Part shown: positions 25,711-34,229 of the stretch, piece by piece
How positions within the stretch are numbered: the stretch's first letter is position 1
How the letters are laid out: every line of letters starts with the position of its first letter
Source of the DNA: Dehalococcoidia bacterium
GTDB taxonomy: Bacteria; Chloroflexota; Dehalococcoidia; Lucifugimonadales; Australimonadaceae
Length of the DNA: 64,000 nucleotides
Reading direction: 5' to 3'
Assembly (NCBI GenBank): GCA_022449765.1
Contig: JAKUPZ010000004.1
Coordinates: 52,851-116,850 of the forward strand
Made by a program: the position numbers and the translations under genes
The notes under the pieces: generated by a model
Database searches by the model: none
Seen by the model: only the letters and a program-made list of their open reading frames with translations
Told to the model about the DNA's origin: nothing

Positions 25711-26604
25711 TCAAATTAGGCCAAATCGTTCAGCTAGTTCAATTGTCCTTCTCGCACGAGCCACGACAGGTTCTTCGATAAAAACCCCATTGTAATTAAC
25801 AACCCCAGTTCCTTCGGCTATAGCCCTTTCCAGAACGCCAATTACCTCTTTCGAGTAAGCCACTTCTTCAGGAGTTGGATTAAATGCGTTATTGATAATA
25901 TCAATCTGCGATGGGTGTACTGCCGCTTTTGATGTGAATCCTAAACGACGAGCTTGGGCGGCTTCTTGCTGCAATCCTTCTAAGTCATCAAGTGCAGTCC
26001 ATATAACATCAGTGGATTGAACATTCGCTGCAGAACTAGCATTTGCCACGTGCGATCTCTGGTACAAAAGCTCTTTATCTTCTCTTGTCCTGACTAGCGG
26101 TAGTCCCATTTCTCGAGAAAAATCTTCACCACCAAACTGCACTGCAATGATACGTGGATCCGCTGAGCAAATATTATAGGCGTTCACGACGCCTAATGGA
26201 CTCTCAATCAGGACAATCATCCTCGTCTTACCAGGCTCAATACTGTGCTTCTGTTCTAAGAAATTTATTTCTGCACTTACATGTAGCACTTGATCCACTG
26301 TTTCCATTTTGGGTACTACTATGCCTTCAATATTCAGACTCAAAGCTGCATCTATATCATCTCTAAAGAGATCCACATGCCTCGGGTGATTTACGCGAAT
26401 ATACCTTCTCGAGGAACCAATAGGCGGAATAGTGGGTAAGTTCTCTTTCAAAACTGAGCGTGAGAAGATTTTTTCTGCCGGAGGAACTGCATCTTCGTAA
26501 TCATATATAACTATATCTGCAGGAAGTGAAAGTGATTTCTCTATCATTCTAGGTTTGTGAGCGGGAACGTATAAGAATGAACGAGCCAAAAGGTCTTCTT
26601 GCAT
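25711..26604 (-). CDS. CitE/HpcH family CoA lyase-like protein
   Basis: A 297-residue aldolase/lyase of the citrate lyase beta / malyl-CoA / citramalyl-CoA lyase superfamily. Visible features are RSFLYVPAHKPRMIEKSL, ADIVIYDYEDAVPPAEK, IVLIESPLGVVNAY and the metal site VQFGGEDFSREMG. Its ATG shares one base with the TGA of the upstream acyl-CoA dehydrogenase (TGATG), so translation is coupled. With the CoA-transferase and dehydrogenase upstream it is likely a CoA-thioester lyase such as citramalyl- or malyl-CoA lyase; the exact substrate is inferred only. Confidence 0.85.
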   Translation of the reverse strand: MQEDLLARSFLYVPAHKPRMIEKSLSLPADIVIYDYEDAVPPAEKIFSRSVLKENLPTIPPIGSSRRYIRVNHPRHVDLFRDDIDAALSLNIEGIVVPKMETVDQVLHVSAEINFLEQKHSIEPGKTRMIVLIESPLGVVNAYNICSADPRIIAVQFGGEDFSREMGLPLVRTREDKELLYQRSHVANASSAANVQSTDVIWTALDDLEGLQQEAAQARRLGFTSKAAVHPSQIDIINNAFNPTPEEVAYSKEVIGVLERAIAEGTGVVNYNGVFIEEPVVARARRTIELAERFGLI

Positions 26605-27821
26605 CAGTAAGACCTCGGCATTTTCAAAATATTTTGACCTATATAAGCCAAAATCAAATTATTGTTTACGGGTGCGGTGATAAACAGGCGAGTTTCACGG
26701 AATTTACGCTCTATGTCATATTCCTTTGCAAATCCATACCCTCCGAATGTATTCAAGCAGGCATTACCTGCCTCCCATGCCGCATTAGCAGCCAAAAATT
26801 TTGCCATATTTGCCTCTGCCCCGCATCGCTCATTGCTATCAAATTTAGCTGCTGCATCAAATCTCATTAAATCCGCTGCTTCAGTATGAGCATACGCCTG
26901 GGCAATAGGTAATTGGACTCCCTGGTTTGCACCTATCGGCTTACCAAAAACTATACGATTGGACGCATAATCTGCTGCTTTCTCAATGAAAAATCTGGCG
27001 TCCCCAATTGCTTCTGCAGCTATAAGAATTCTCTCTGCGTTCCACGAGTCAATGATGTAGCGAAAGCCTTTTCCTTCCTCGCCAATCAAATTCTCTGCAG
27101 GTATTTCTAAGTTGTCGAAAAATAATTGATTCGTGTGTCGATTAAAAGTCATATCTATCGGGCGTACTTCCAGTTGTTTACCTACATTACGCATATCCAC
27201 AACAAATACAGATAAGCCCTCAGTCTTGTTTTCTAATTCTTCATAAGGGGTCGTTCTTGCCAGCAATAGCATCAAGTCTGATTGAGCAACCCTAGAAATC
27301 CATATTTTTTGCCCGTTTACAATATATTTGTCACCGCTGCGCACTGCAGTGGTTTGTATTCTTGTTGTCTCTGATCCTGCATCGGGCTCGGTTACAGCAA
27401 ACGCCTGTAGCCTAAGTTCACCGTTTGCTATAGACGGCAAGTATTTCTGCTTCTGGTATGAGTTACCATGCCTCAAAATCACACCCATTATGTACATTTG
27501 GGCATGACAAGCCGCAGAATCTCCGCCAGAACGATTTATTTCTTCTAGTATCACACTCGCTTCAGTGACAGACATCCCTCCCCCGCCATATTCCGCTGGA
27601 ATCAAAGCTGAAAGCCATCCTAAATCAGTCATTTCAGCGACAAATTCTTCGGGGTATTTCCCCTCCTTTTCTAGAGAGCGCCAATATACGCCGTCGTATT
27701 TTTTACATACATCACGTACTGCATTTCTAATGTCATTTAAGTTTTCTGCTTGTTGATTCATAGGCATAATCGCATTGGACAGTTTAGAGTACGAGTTGTC
27801 AACATTAACCCACCACTTCAT
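26604..27821 (-). CDS. Acyl-CoA dehydrogenase
   Basis: A 405-residue FAD-dependent acyl-CoA dehydrogenase. Family signatures are visible: AFAVTEPDAGSETTRIQTTA, KIWISRVAQSD, EEGKGFRYI, SNRIVFGKPIGANQGVQ, and GGYGFAKEYDIERKFRE, which contains a Glu at the usual catalytic-base region. The ATG at 27821 overlaps the end of the CaiB gene by 17 bases. Internal ATGs at 27767 or 27761 are alternatives, and none has a good ribosome-binding site. It acts between the CoA-transferase and the CitE-like lyase in the operon. Confidence 0.92.
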   Translation of the reverse strand: MKWWVNVDNSYSKLSNAIMPMNQQAENLNDIRNAVRDVCKKYDGVYWRSLEKEGKYPEEFVAEMTDLGWLSALIPAEYGGGGMSVTEASVILEEINRSGGDSAACHAQMYIMGVILRHGNSYQKQKYLPSIANGELRLQAFAVTEPDAGSETTRIQTTAVRSGDKYIVNGQKIWISRVAQSDLMLLLARTTPYEELENKTEGLSVFVVDMRNVGKQLEVRPIDMTFNRHTNQLFFDNLEIPAENLIGEEGKGFRYIIDSWNAERILIAAEAIGDARFFIEKAADYASNRIVFGKPIGANQGVQLPIAQAYAHTEAADLMRFDAAAKFDSNERCGAEANMAKFLAANAAWEAGNACLNTFGGYGFAKEYDIERKFRETRLFITAPVNNNLILAYIGQNILKMPRSY

Positions 27822-29034
27822 TTTCGTAGAACCACTTTATTTGCTCCGGTGAATAATTGAGCACTTCTGCAAGGATCTGTTCAGTATGCTGACCTAAAGT
27901 CGGTGGAGGGTTAAATATTTCATTCTCTGAATTCGACATCTTAAAAGGATTCCCGGTGGCCTTATAACTTCCGCCTTCAGGGTGCTCTATAGAGACAATC
28001 ATATTCCTACTGAGAACTTGTGAGTCCTCTACAGCCTCCCCTAAAGTGTTGACCGGTGCAACAGGAATACCAGCTTCAGTCAGTTCTTTTACCCAATGTC
28101 CTTTACTGCAAAATGCAATTATTTTAGACATATTGCGGTTGATTAAATCACGGCTTGCGATTCTTGCCTCACGCTCAGACAATGAACCATCTTCTAATTC
28201 ATGCACGCATAGTTTCGCAGCTGATGGCAACTCCATAGATTTAAGTTTTTTAATCAGTCCATCCCAGTGTGTATCTATAGTTACGGCGACAAAAATCCAT
28301 CCATCAGTTGCTTGGTATGAATTGTAAGGAACATGGAGTTGCATCTCATTACCAGTCCTTGGAGCAGGGATTCCTGACATTATCTGCATCGTTGCATGGT
28401 AATTAATTAATGCCATTTGTATATCTAGCATTGATATATCAATATGCTGCCCCTCCCCTGTTTTTTCTCTCCCTATCACCGCGGCTAGGATAGCTAAAGC
28501 ACCTCCCATACCTGCTGATAAATCTCCATAAAGTGGCCCAGCACGGACAGGGGAGCCATTGGGGTCGCCTGTCATGCCCATGACACCCGCATATGCCTGA
28601 ACAGTTGCATCTAATGCGGCTCTGTCCTTCTCTGGCCCTGTCAAACCAAAGCCTGTTATCGAACATGCAATTACTTTGGGATTGATTTTTTTTAGTGATG
28701 CATAATCTATTTTCAATCTTGTCGTTACCCCTGGGCGGTAATTGTCTAAAACTATATCGGCCCAAAGCACAAGTTCTGAAAAAATTTTCAAGCCTTGTTC
28801 GTTGCGAAGATCCAAAACCATAGCTCTTTTATTACGCTGAAGGTTCATTATATGAGGCGTCAATGAACCCATCATGAGAGAAGGATCAGGACTAGAAAAT
28901 TTCCTTGCATTTTCTCCACCAGGTGGTTCAATTTTTATGACATCTGCCCCAAAATCTGCCAATATCGCAGCCGCGAAAGGACCAGACACAATTGTGGTTA
29001 GGTCAAGAACTTTAATTCCATCAAGAGCTCGCAT
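27805..29034 (-). CDS. CaiB/BaiF family CoA-transferase (type III)
   Basis: A 409-residue type III CoA-transferase. N-terminal LDLTTIVSGPFAAAILADFGAD, then VIKIEPPGGENAR, then the catalytic-Asp region AALDATVQAYAGVMG (about residue 165), and GEGQHIDISMLD. It moves CoA between a donor thioester and a free carboxylic acid, activating the substrate for the acyl-CoA dehydrogenase and CitE-like lyase that follow. A GGAAAT element precedes the ATG. It is the first gene of the five-gene minus-strand run down to 24130 and is divergent from the PNPOx-like gene. Confidence 0.92.
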   Translation of the reverse strand: MRALDGIKVLDLTTIVSGPFAAAILADFGADVIKIEPPGGENARKFSSPDPSLMMGSLTPHIMNLQRNKRAMVLDLRNEQGLKIFSELVLWADIVLDNYRPGVTTRLKIDYASLKKINPKVIACSITGFGLTGPEKDRAALDATVQAYAGVMGMTGDPNGSPVRAGPLYGDLSAGMGGALAILAAVIGREKTGEGQHIDISMLDIQMALINYHATMQIMSGIPAPRTGNEMQLHVPYNSYQATDGWIFVAVTIDTHWDGLIKKLKSMELPSAAKLCVHELEDGSLSEREARIASRDLINRNMSKIIAFCSKGHWVKELTEAGIPVAPVNTLGEAVEDSQVLSRNMIVSIEHPEGGSYKATGNPFKMSNSENEIFNPPPTLGQHTEQILAEVLNYSPEQIKWFYENEVVG

Positions 29035-29123
29035 TTTATTTCCAAACTAACATTTGACTTGGTAAATTTAAAAACATGTCAAACTTGTTGCATAATACTA
29101 TCCCACAATAAAAGGAGTTCGTA

Positions 29124-29543
29124 TTGGCTATTGAATTAACACCTGAAATGAAAGCCTTGATTGACAATGCTTTCGCAGAAAAATGCCCCTGCCTGCTTGG
29201 AACAGCATCTAAAGAAGGTGAACCCAATATATCTTTTAAAGGAAGCATGATGGCTTTTTCGAGTCATGAATTAGCTTTTTGGGAACGCTCTAAAAAAGGT
29301 GGCTTTGCTCAATTAAAAGACAATCCTAAGGTAGTAGTCTTGTATCGTAATCAAGTGGCTGGAAAAGCGTGGCGCTTCTACGGAACAGTGACCGTTTTCA
29401 CAGAAGGGAGCATACGTGATCAAGTAATGGCTCGTACAATTCAAGCTGAGCTTGACAAAGACCCCGAACGTGCAGGAGCAGCAATCATCATAGATATTAG
29501 CCGCATAACTTCATTAGGTGGGGAAGCAATACAAGAGAAGTAA
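29124..29543 (+). CDS. Pyridoxamine 5'-phosphate oxidase family protein
   Basis: A 139-residue split-barrel flavin-binding protein. The typical segments are CLLGTASKEGEPNISFKGS and KDNPKVVVLYRNQVAGKAWRFYGT. Such short members often bind FMN or F420 and reduce small substrates rather than make pyridoxal phosphate. It starts with TTG: AAAGGAG lies 6 bases upstream and no ATG is suitably placed. The next gene starts 9 bases after its stop, so the two form an operon. Confidence 0.8.
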   Translation: MAIELTPEMKALIDNAFAEKCPCLLGTASKEGEPNISFKGSMMAFSSHELAFWERSKKGGFAQLKDNPKVVVLYRNQVAGKAWRFYGTVTVFTEGSIRDQVMARTIQAELDKDPERAGAAIIIDISRITSLGGEAIQEK

Positions 29544-29552
29544 ATTATAGAT

Positions 29553-30386
29553 ATGGATAACAGTACTGTAATGAATTTATTGAAAGACCTAGTTAATGAA
29601 GGTCCTTCTGTAATCCCTCTGGACAAAGGTTCCCTACTCATAGCTGCTGCATTTGATAAAACTCTCAATATTGAAGAGCAAATAAAATTACTTGATAGCC
29701 TAGCAAAAGGCGTAGAACGCGACATTGATACTCAGCAAGATCCTTTATCGCTTATCAATGGGTTAAATAATTATCTCTTCGATCATGTCGGACTGCATGG
29801 AAATGAATCTGATTACTATGATCCAAAAAACAGCTTGATTCACCATGTTCTTAGCACTCGAAAAGGAATACCTATTACTTTGTCCCTTATCTATATTGAA
29901 ATTGGCAGGCGTTTAGGAATACCCCTTAGAGGCGTAGGTATGCCAGGTCATTTTCTGGTTAACCATGAAAAGGAATCGTCATTTTTTATAGACACTTTTC
30001 ATCAAGGTACAATTTTGTCAAAATCCGAATGTGCAGAATTAATGAGTAGGACTAATCCTGCAATAAGATGGAGTGAGTCGTTTCTAAATCCAATCTCCAA
30101 CATTGAATTTTTAGCAAGAATTCTCCGAAATCTATCTGCGATATACGTAAAACTAAGAGAGCATACCAACGCGATTTCATCTCTTACAATGCTCACTATT
30201 TTGCAGCCATACGAGCCTGGCCATTACAGGGACCGAGGTATGCTTTTATACCAAGCTAACCAGAAAGAGCAGTCCCTTGATGATCTTTTGTTTTACCTCT
30301 CTGAAACTGTAGCTGCACCAGATAAATGGTACGTAGAGCGCCTTATTGAATCTATAAGGTCGGGTGCCGATTCATCTACGCTATAG
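29553..30386 (+). CDS. SirB1-type transglutaminase-like / TPR protein
   Basis: A 277-residue protein of the SirB1 (UPF0162) family. The N-terminal transglutaminase-like domain shows NSLIHHVLSTRKGIPITLSL, IGRRLGIPLRGVGMPGHF and FIDTFHQG. The C-terminal region has TPR-like helices (NLSAIYVKLREHTNAIS ... YRDRGMLLYQ). Function in the family is unsettled. It is convergent with the GlcG-like gene, and their 3' ends overlap by 11 bases. Confidence 0.85.
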   Translation: MDNSTVMNLLKDLVNEGPSVIPLDKGSLLIAAAFDKTLNIEEQIKLLDSLAKGVERDIDTQQDPLSLINGLNNYLFDHVGLHGNESDYYDPKNSLIHHVLSTRKGIPITLSLIYIEIGRRLGIPLRGVGMPGHFLVNHEKESSFFIDTFHQGTILSKSECAELMSRTNPAIRWSESFLNPISNIEFLARILRNLSAIYVKLREHTNAISSLTMLTILQPYEPGHYRDRGMLLYQANQKEQSLDDLLFYLSETVAAPDKWYVERLIESIRSGADSSTL

Positions 30387-30780
30387 CGTCTGCTCCAAAC
30401 TGTGCCACTTCTTCGTCTTTCTCTGGAGGCCCACCCCCAGCACCAACAGCGCCCACAAGCTGCCCTTTTTTGTACAAAGGAACTGCTCCCTGAACCCATG
30501 TGATACGCCCGCCATACAAATCGCGGACATTTTCCAAAAGGGATGCGGGGAATCTATTGGCTGCAATGCCACTCGGTGTTCCTTTAGTCACGGCAGTTGC
30601 TACAGCTTTCCCTCTAGTTACGTCAGGGGTGAATGGATTGGTTCCATCCATTCTTGCAGAAGCTACTAAGCTAGTTTGAAGATCAACCACTGCAATTGCC
30701 ATATTGAATCCTAGTTCTTTAGCTTTACCAATAGCAGCAGCAATAACTACATTTGCGTCATCCAAAGTTAATTCATTCAT
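30376..30780 (-). CDS. GlcG/HbpS family heme-binding-like protein
   Basis: A 134-residue protein of the GlcG/HbpS/PduO-C fold (PF03928). NMAIAVVDLQTSLVASARMDG, a central GKAVATAVTKGTPSG, and the C-terminal VPLYKKGQLVGAVGAGGG are family-typical. I place the start at the ATG at 30780 with AGGTGAG upstream; the longer frame starts at a GTG inside that site. Family members bind heme, corrinoid or small ligands. It overlaps the stop of the 82-residue protein by a few bases, so the pair is coupled. Confidence 0.85.
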   Translation of the reverse strand: MNELTLDDANVVIAAAIGKAKELGFNMAIAVVDLQTSLVASARMDGTNPFTPDVTRGKAVATAVTKGTPSGIAANRFPASLLENVRDLYGGRITWVQGAVPLYKKGQLVGAVGAGGGPPEKDEEVAQFGADAIA

Positions 30781-31021
30781 TTTTCTCACCTAATAAATTA
30801 ATCAGCTCAGCTTTCAATGTGGGCAACCAAGACTCTAGATCTAGGGTCAGTGGAATAGTTATTTCAATCGTATTTTTTTTCATCATGCCCCCTGAACCTA
30901 GGCTACATTGGCCAGGGTCTTCTTTCCCCAAATCTACATTTATAGCCTCTCGATCAATCCCCAAGCTATCTGTTAGTTCAAAAATTAATTCCATGTCTTT
31001 AGTGGTAATTATGTCTTCCAT
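30773..31021 (-). CDS. Small protein of unknown function
   Basis: I do not recognise this 82-residue acidic protein. It begins MEDIITTKDMELIFELTD and contains VDLGKEDPGQCSLGSGGMM with a single Cys, followed by a strand-like TIEITIPLTLDLESW. AAAGGT lies before the ATG. Its stop overlaps the GlcG-like start, which supports a real coupled gene. The conserved-looking Gly/Cys loop could be a ligand site, but nothing visible identifies a function. Confidence 0.6.
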   Translation of the reverse strand: MEDIITTKDMELIFELTDSLGIDREAINVDLGKEDPGQCSLGSGGMMKKNTIEITIPLTLDLESWLPTLKAELINLLGEKNE

Positions 31022-31127
31022 TTAACCTTTACTTACACAAAATAGTATTTTATGGCTTATATCAGCAGCTCTCAGCAGCCTGACTAAACTGCAACCATAA
31101 TCACAAGCTTAACGTATTCCGCTTTCG

Positions 31128-31157
31128 TTGACACTTTCACACTCAAATTGATACGAT
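31128..31157 (+). promoter_or_regulatory. Sigma-70 promoter of ilvB
   Basis: A perfect TTGACA (31128-31133), an 18-base spacer and TACGAT (31152-31157). The start site would be near 31163, giving a leader of about 90 bases. The leader ends in the hairpin CCACT-GGC-AGTGG, whose right arm overlaps the ribosome-binding site of ilvB. Confidence 0.55.
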
Positions 31158-31253
31158 TACATGGCCGTGGTCTGCTAAATGAACTTTACATTTGTCAATT
31201 CTGAACAAGTGACCCGTTAATTAATTAGTTGCCACTGGCAGTGGGGTTCTACA

Positions 31254-33014
31254 ATGAAAATTATTGGTGCAAGCGCCGTCTGCGAAGCTCTTTTAAGAGA
31301 AGGTGTGGATGTGATTTTTGGGCATCCCGGTGGTGCAATATTGCCTTTTTATGACTCACTGTGGCATTACCCTCAACTCCGACATATTTTAGTTCGGCAT
31401 GAGCAGGCTGCAGCACATGCGGCAGAATCCTATGCTCGACTGACCGGTAAGGTAGGCGTGTGCGTTGCAACCTCAGGACCCGGAGCAACGAACCTGATGA
31501 CTGGGCTTGCAGCAGCCAAGATGGATTCCACTCCAATAGTTGCTATAACTGGACAAGTCGCACGACCGTTCATGGGAACTGAGGCCTTTCAGGAGTGTGA
31601 CACTGTTGCAATGTCAACGCCTGTTGTGAAAAAAGCTTTTCTGGTAATGAAACCTGAAGATATCGGTGAAATTTTCAAAGAAGCTTTTAGAATTGCACGA
31701 GAAGGCCGGCCCGGGCCTGTTTTAATAGATTTGCCAAAAGATGTACAAGCAGAGGCCTTCGATTACGACACTACAAATCAACCGAAGCAAGATATCTCAG
31801 CAATAAATTCCGAATTAGCGACTGATATTGACCGTGAATTAGAGGAGCATTTAAAAGAGGCTGCAGATCTTTTGAATCAGTCTAAAAAACCCTTGTTGAT
31901 TGTAGGACGTGGAATTCACGCGTCCCAAGCATGGGATGAACTGCAGGCCTTCGCTGAAAAAATCAACGCGCCTGTTCTAAATACTCTTCATGGAGTATCT
32001 GCGTTCTCACGTCACCATAGATTAGCTTATGGAATGCTTGGTATGCATGGTATGTACTGGAGTAATATCGCAACCACTGAAGCTGATTTGATTTTTGGAA
32101 TAGGAATGCGATTTGACGATCGAGTTATCGGAAAACCTGGAACGTTCGGACCCAACGCTAAGATAATTCACCTGGATATTGAGGCTTCTCAAATAAATAA
32201 GAACGTGAAAGCAGACGTTGGCTTGGTTGCAGATGTAAAACAAGCCTTAAGCTTCCTAGCTGATTTAGTTGAAAAGCGAGATGTTCCAAATTCTGAATGG
32301 CTTGAACGTATGGACGATTTAGTTAATGGCCACCCCAGTATTGATGTACCTGATGTAGAGGTCATTACGCCGCAGTATGTCTTGCGCGAGCTTAATAAAA
32401 TTGTTGAATTGAGCCCCTCCCCTGTTGTAGTAACCGGAGTAGGCCAACATCAGATGTGGACTGCTCAGTTCATGTTTATGCCACAGCAAAATTCTTTTGT
32501 ATCCTCTGGTGGGCTAGGTGTAATGGGATTTGAAGTTCCAGCTGCGATTGGTGCACAAGTAGCGCGGCCGGGTTCTACGGTATGGGCTATTTGCGGAGAT
32601 GGTGGTTTTCAGATGACTCTCCAAGAACTAGCAACTATAGCGCAGGAGCATCTACCAGTTAAGTTAATCATTATGAATAATGGATACTTAGGCATGGTTC
32701 GCCAGTGGCAAGAGCTTTTCTATGACCATCATTACAAATCTGTTTCCATGAGCAGTCCAAATTATGTGAAGCTTGCTGAGGCATATGGAATCCCAGCACT
32801 AAATGTAAACTCGAAAGATGGCGTTGGAATGGCATTAGCCACCGCTTCTGAACACCAAGGTCCTTACCTGCTCAATTTCCAGATCTCTCCCGAAGAGAAT
32901 GTTTACCCGATGGTGCCACCCGGTGCATCTCTGGCTGAGACAGTAGAAGATCCGCGAGTGATTCATTACAAGGAACCTGTGCATGTTATTGAAGGGCTTG
33001 TTTCCTATCCATAG
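31254..33014 (+). CDS. ilvB: Acetolactate synthase catalytic subunit
   Basis: A 586-residue thiamine-diphosphate enzyme condensing two pyruvates (or pyruvate with 2-oxobutyrate) in valine/leucine/isoleucine synthesis. The catalytic Glu is E50 (LVRHEQAAAHAAESYAR). VCVATSGPGATNLMTGLA and the ThDP/Mg motif GDGGFQMTLQEL ... IIMNNGYLGMVRQW are intact. The usual regulatory subunit gene ilvN does not follow; the next 317 bases hold no gene and a metallo-hydrolase comes after. It may use a distant IlvN or be a stand-alone enzyme. Confidence 0.93.
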   Translation: MKIIGASAVCEALLREGVDVIFGHPGGAILPFYDSLWHYPQLRHILVRHEQAAAHAAESYARLTGKVGVCVATSGPGATNLMTGLAAAKMDSTPIVAITGQVARPFMGTEAFQECDTVAMSTPVVKKAFLVMKPEDIGEIFKEAFRIAREGRPGPVLIDLPKDVQAEAFDYDTTNQPKQDISAINSELATDIDRELEEHLKEAADLLNQSKKPLLIVGRGIHASQAWDELQAFAEKINAPVLNTLHGVSAFSRHHRLAYGMLGMHGMYWSNIATTEADLIFGIGMRFDDRVIGKPGTFGPNAKIIHLDIEASQINKNVKADVGLVADVKQALSFLADLVEKRDVPNSEWLERMDDLVNGHPSIDVPDVEVITPQYVLRELNKIVELSPSPVVVTGVGQHQMWTAQFMFMPQQNSFVSSGGLGVMGFEVPAAIGAQVARPGSTVWAICGDGGFQMTLQELATIAQEHLPVKLIIMNNGYLGMVRQWQELFYDHHYKSVSMSSPNYVKLAEAYGIPALNVNSKDGVGMALATASEHQGPYLLNFQISPEENVYPMVPPGASLAETVEDPRVIHYKEPVHVIEGLVSYP

Positions 33015-33195
33015 CTCTTTAATATTTTCCGCAGCAGATTTAATAATCCCACAGAATTACAGCATTGCTAAAATAAGTAATTAATTTGAACATTATTGAT
33101 TTAATTCGTAAATAATTACCTATATTTCATATTTATTCGATAATTTTAATAAGTTTTATTAATTTATCCGTTATTTTTTTATTAGTTTTTTCCCA

Positions 33196-33224
33196 TTGAC
33201 ACAAAATTAGCGCAGAATTACAGT
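33196..33224 (+). promoter_or_regulatory. Candidate sigma-70 promoter of the metallo-hydrolase gene
   Basis: A perfect TTGACA (33196-33201), a 17-base spacer and TACAGT (33219-33224, four of six matches). It follows an AT-rich tract that could act as an UP element. Transcription would start near 33231, giving a 100-base leader before the ATG at 33332. Confidence 0.5.
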
Positions 33225-33230
33225 TCAGTA

Positions 33231-33331
33231 GCTCGTTAGCTACTCTTAGCCAAGGTAGTGGAACCTGTAATCTTAAAAGAGATTAAGGCAGTCCAGCGGG
33301 CAATATATTTCTAATTAGTTGAGGTTCTGCC
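33231..33331 (+). promoter_or_regulatory. Structured 5' leader with possible anti-Shine-Dalgarno element
   Basis: GGAACCT (33260-33266) is complementary to AGGTTCT (33322-33328), which contains the ribosome-binding site. AGGT at 33253-33256 can instead pair with ACCT at 33263-33266, so two exclusive foldings exist. AATCT...AGATT forms a small hairpin in between. This could be a translational switch. It matches no riboswitch class I know. Confidence 0.35.
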
Positions 33332-34168
33332 ATGAGCGGTAGAACAGAATTGCATTTGATTTCTGATGGGTCCATCCGCATAGATGGGGGTGTTCTGTTC
33401 GGGCAATATCCAAAGAGCCAATGGCAAGAATGGATGTCTGCTGATAGACGAAATCGCGTCAAATTAGGCTTAAATTGCTTATTAATTCGTATTGGGGATC
33501 AAAATTTTCTTGTGGACACCGGCGTAGGCGTAAAGCACACAGCGGAGGACAAAGAAAATTACGGCCTTTCCACAAGCCAGTTACTGTCTGAACTGCGAAC
33601 CTTAGGACTTACGCCCCAAGACATTAATGGTGTAATCCTTACCAGTCTCCATTTTGAACACACTGGTGGCGCTACACGCACAAGCAGAAGAGGCGAAATA
33701 GTACCTACATTCCCTAAAGCATCTTACTTCGTGCAACGAGAAGCACTTGAAGAGGCTTTCTCTCCTACAGAAAGAGGCATTAATGGATTCGTCCCTGACG
33801 ATTATTTGCCACTTCAGAACAAGGATAAATTGGAGTTAGTGGACGGAGAAGATACTATAGTTCCCGGCCTTCAGGTAAGAAAGGCATCAGGCCCCTATGA
33901 AGGGCATCAGATTGTATTACTCACACACGGTGGGGAACGCGTAGCTTTCCTAGGAGACTTGGTACCAACACCGTATCATCTGCAACTTGCCTGCATCGCA
34001 GCTAGTGACCGGCAGCCGGAAGAAACCTTAAGTGTTAAGCGTAAAATTTTAGGTGATGCTGTTCGCGAAGGCTGGCTTCTGGTTTTTAGCCACGGAGTCA
34101 ATGAAAAAGCTGGATACCTCCAGGATCGCGGCGGCAGGCTCTATTTACGTCCAGTCTCATTACATTAA
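33332..34168 (+). CDS. Metallo-beta-lactamase-fold hydrolase with altered metal motif
   Basis: A 278-residue protein of the metallo-beta-lactamase fold, closest in layout to N-acyl-homoserine-lactonase-like hydrolases. FLVDTGVG (about residues 59-66) and the late GDLVP (Asp) and FSHG (His) are present. The core HxHxDH motif reads S105-L-H107-F-E109-H110, so the first His is replaced by Ser and the Asp by Glu. One metal site may be lost or remodelled. It follows a long structured leader and precedes fabF by about 60 bases. Confidence 0.8.
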   Translation: MSGRTELHLISDGSIRIDGGVLFGQYPKSQWQEWMSADRRNRVKLGLNCLLIRIGDQNFLVDTGVGVKHTAEDKENYGLSTSQLLSELRTLGLTPQDINGVILTSLHFEHTGGATRTSRRGEIVPTFPKASYFVQREALEEAFSPTERGINGFVPDDYLPLQNKDKLELVDGEDTIVPGLQVRKASGPYEGHQIVLLTHGGERVAFLGDLVPTPYHLQLACIAASDRQPEETLSVKRKILGDAVREGWLLVFSHGVNEKAGYLQDRGGRLYLRPVSLH

Positions 34169-34229
34169 GTATTGATAACTGCTTTCAGGTAACGCTATTT
34201 TTCCTTAGTATTCGTCCAAGGAGTTTATT

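Larger units (their letters stand above)
33015..33331. other. Gene-free AT-rich interval with promoter and structured leader
   Basis: I find no coding region in these 317 bases. The first 170 bases are very AT-rich without a clear terminator hairpin after ilvB. The last 135 bases hold a promoter (33196-33224) and a leader with several short inverted repeats (see the next two entries). Confidence 0.8.
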
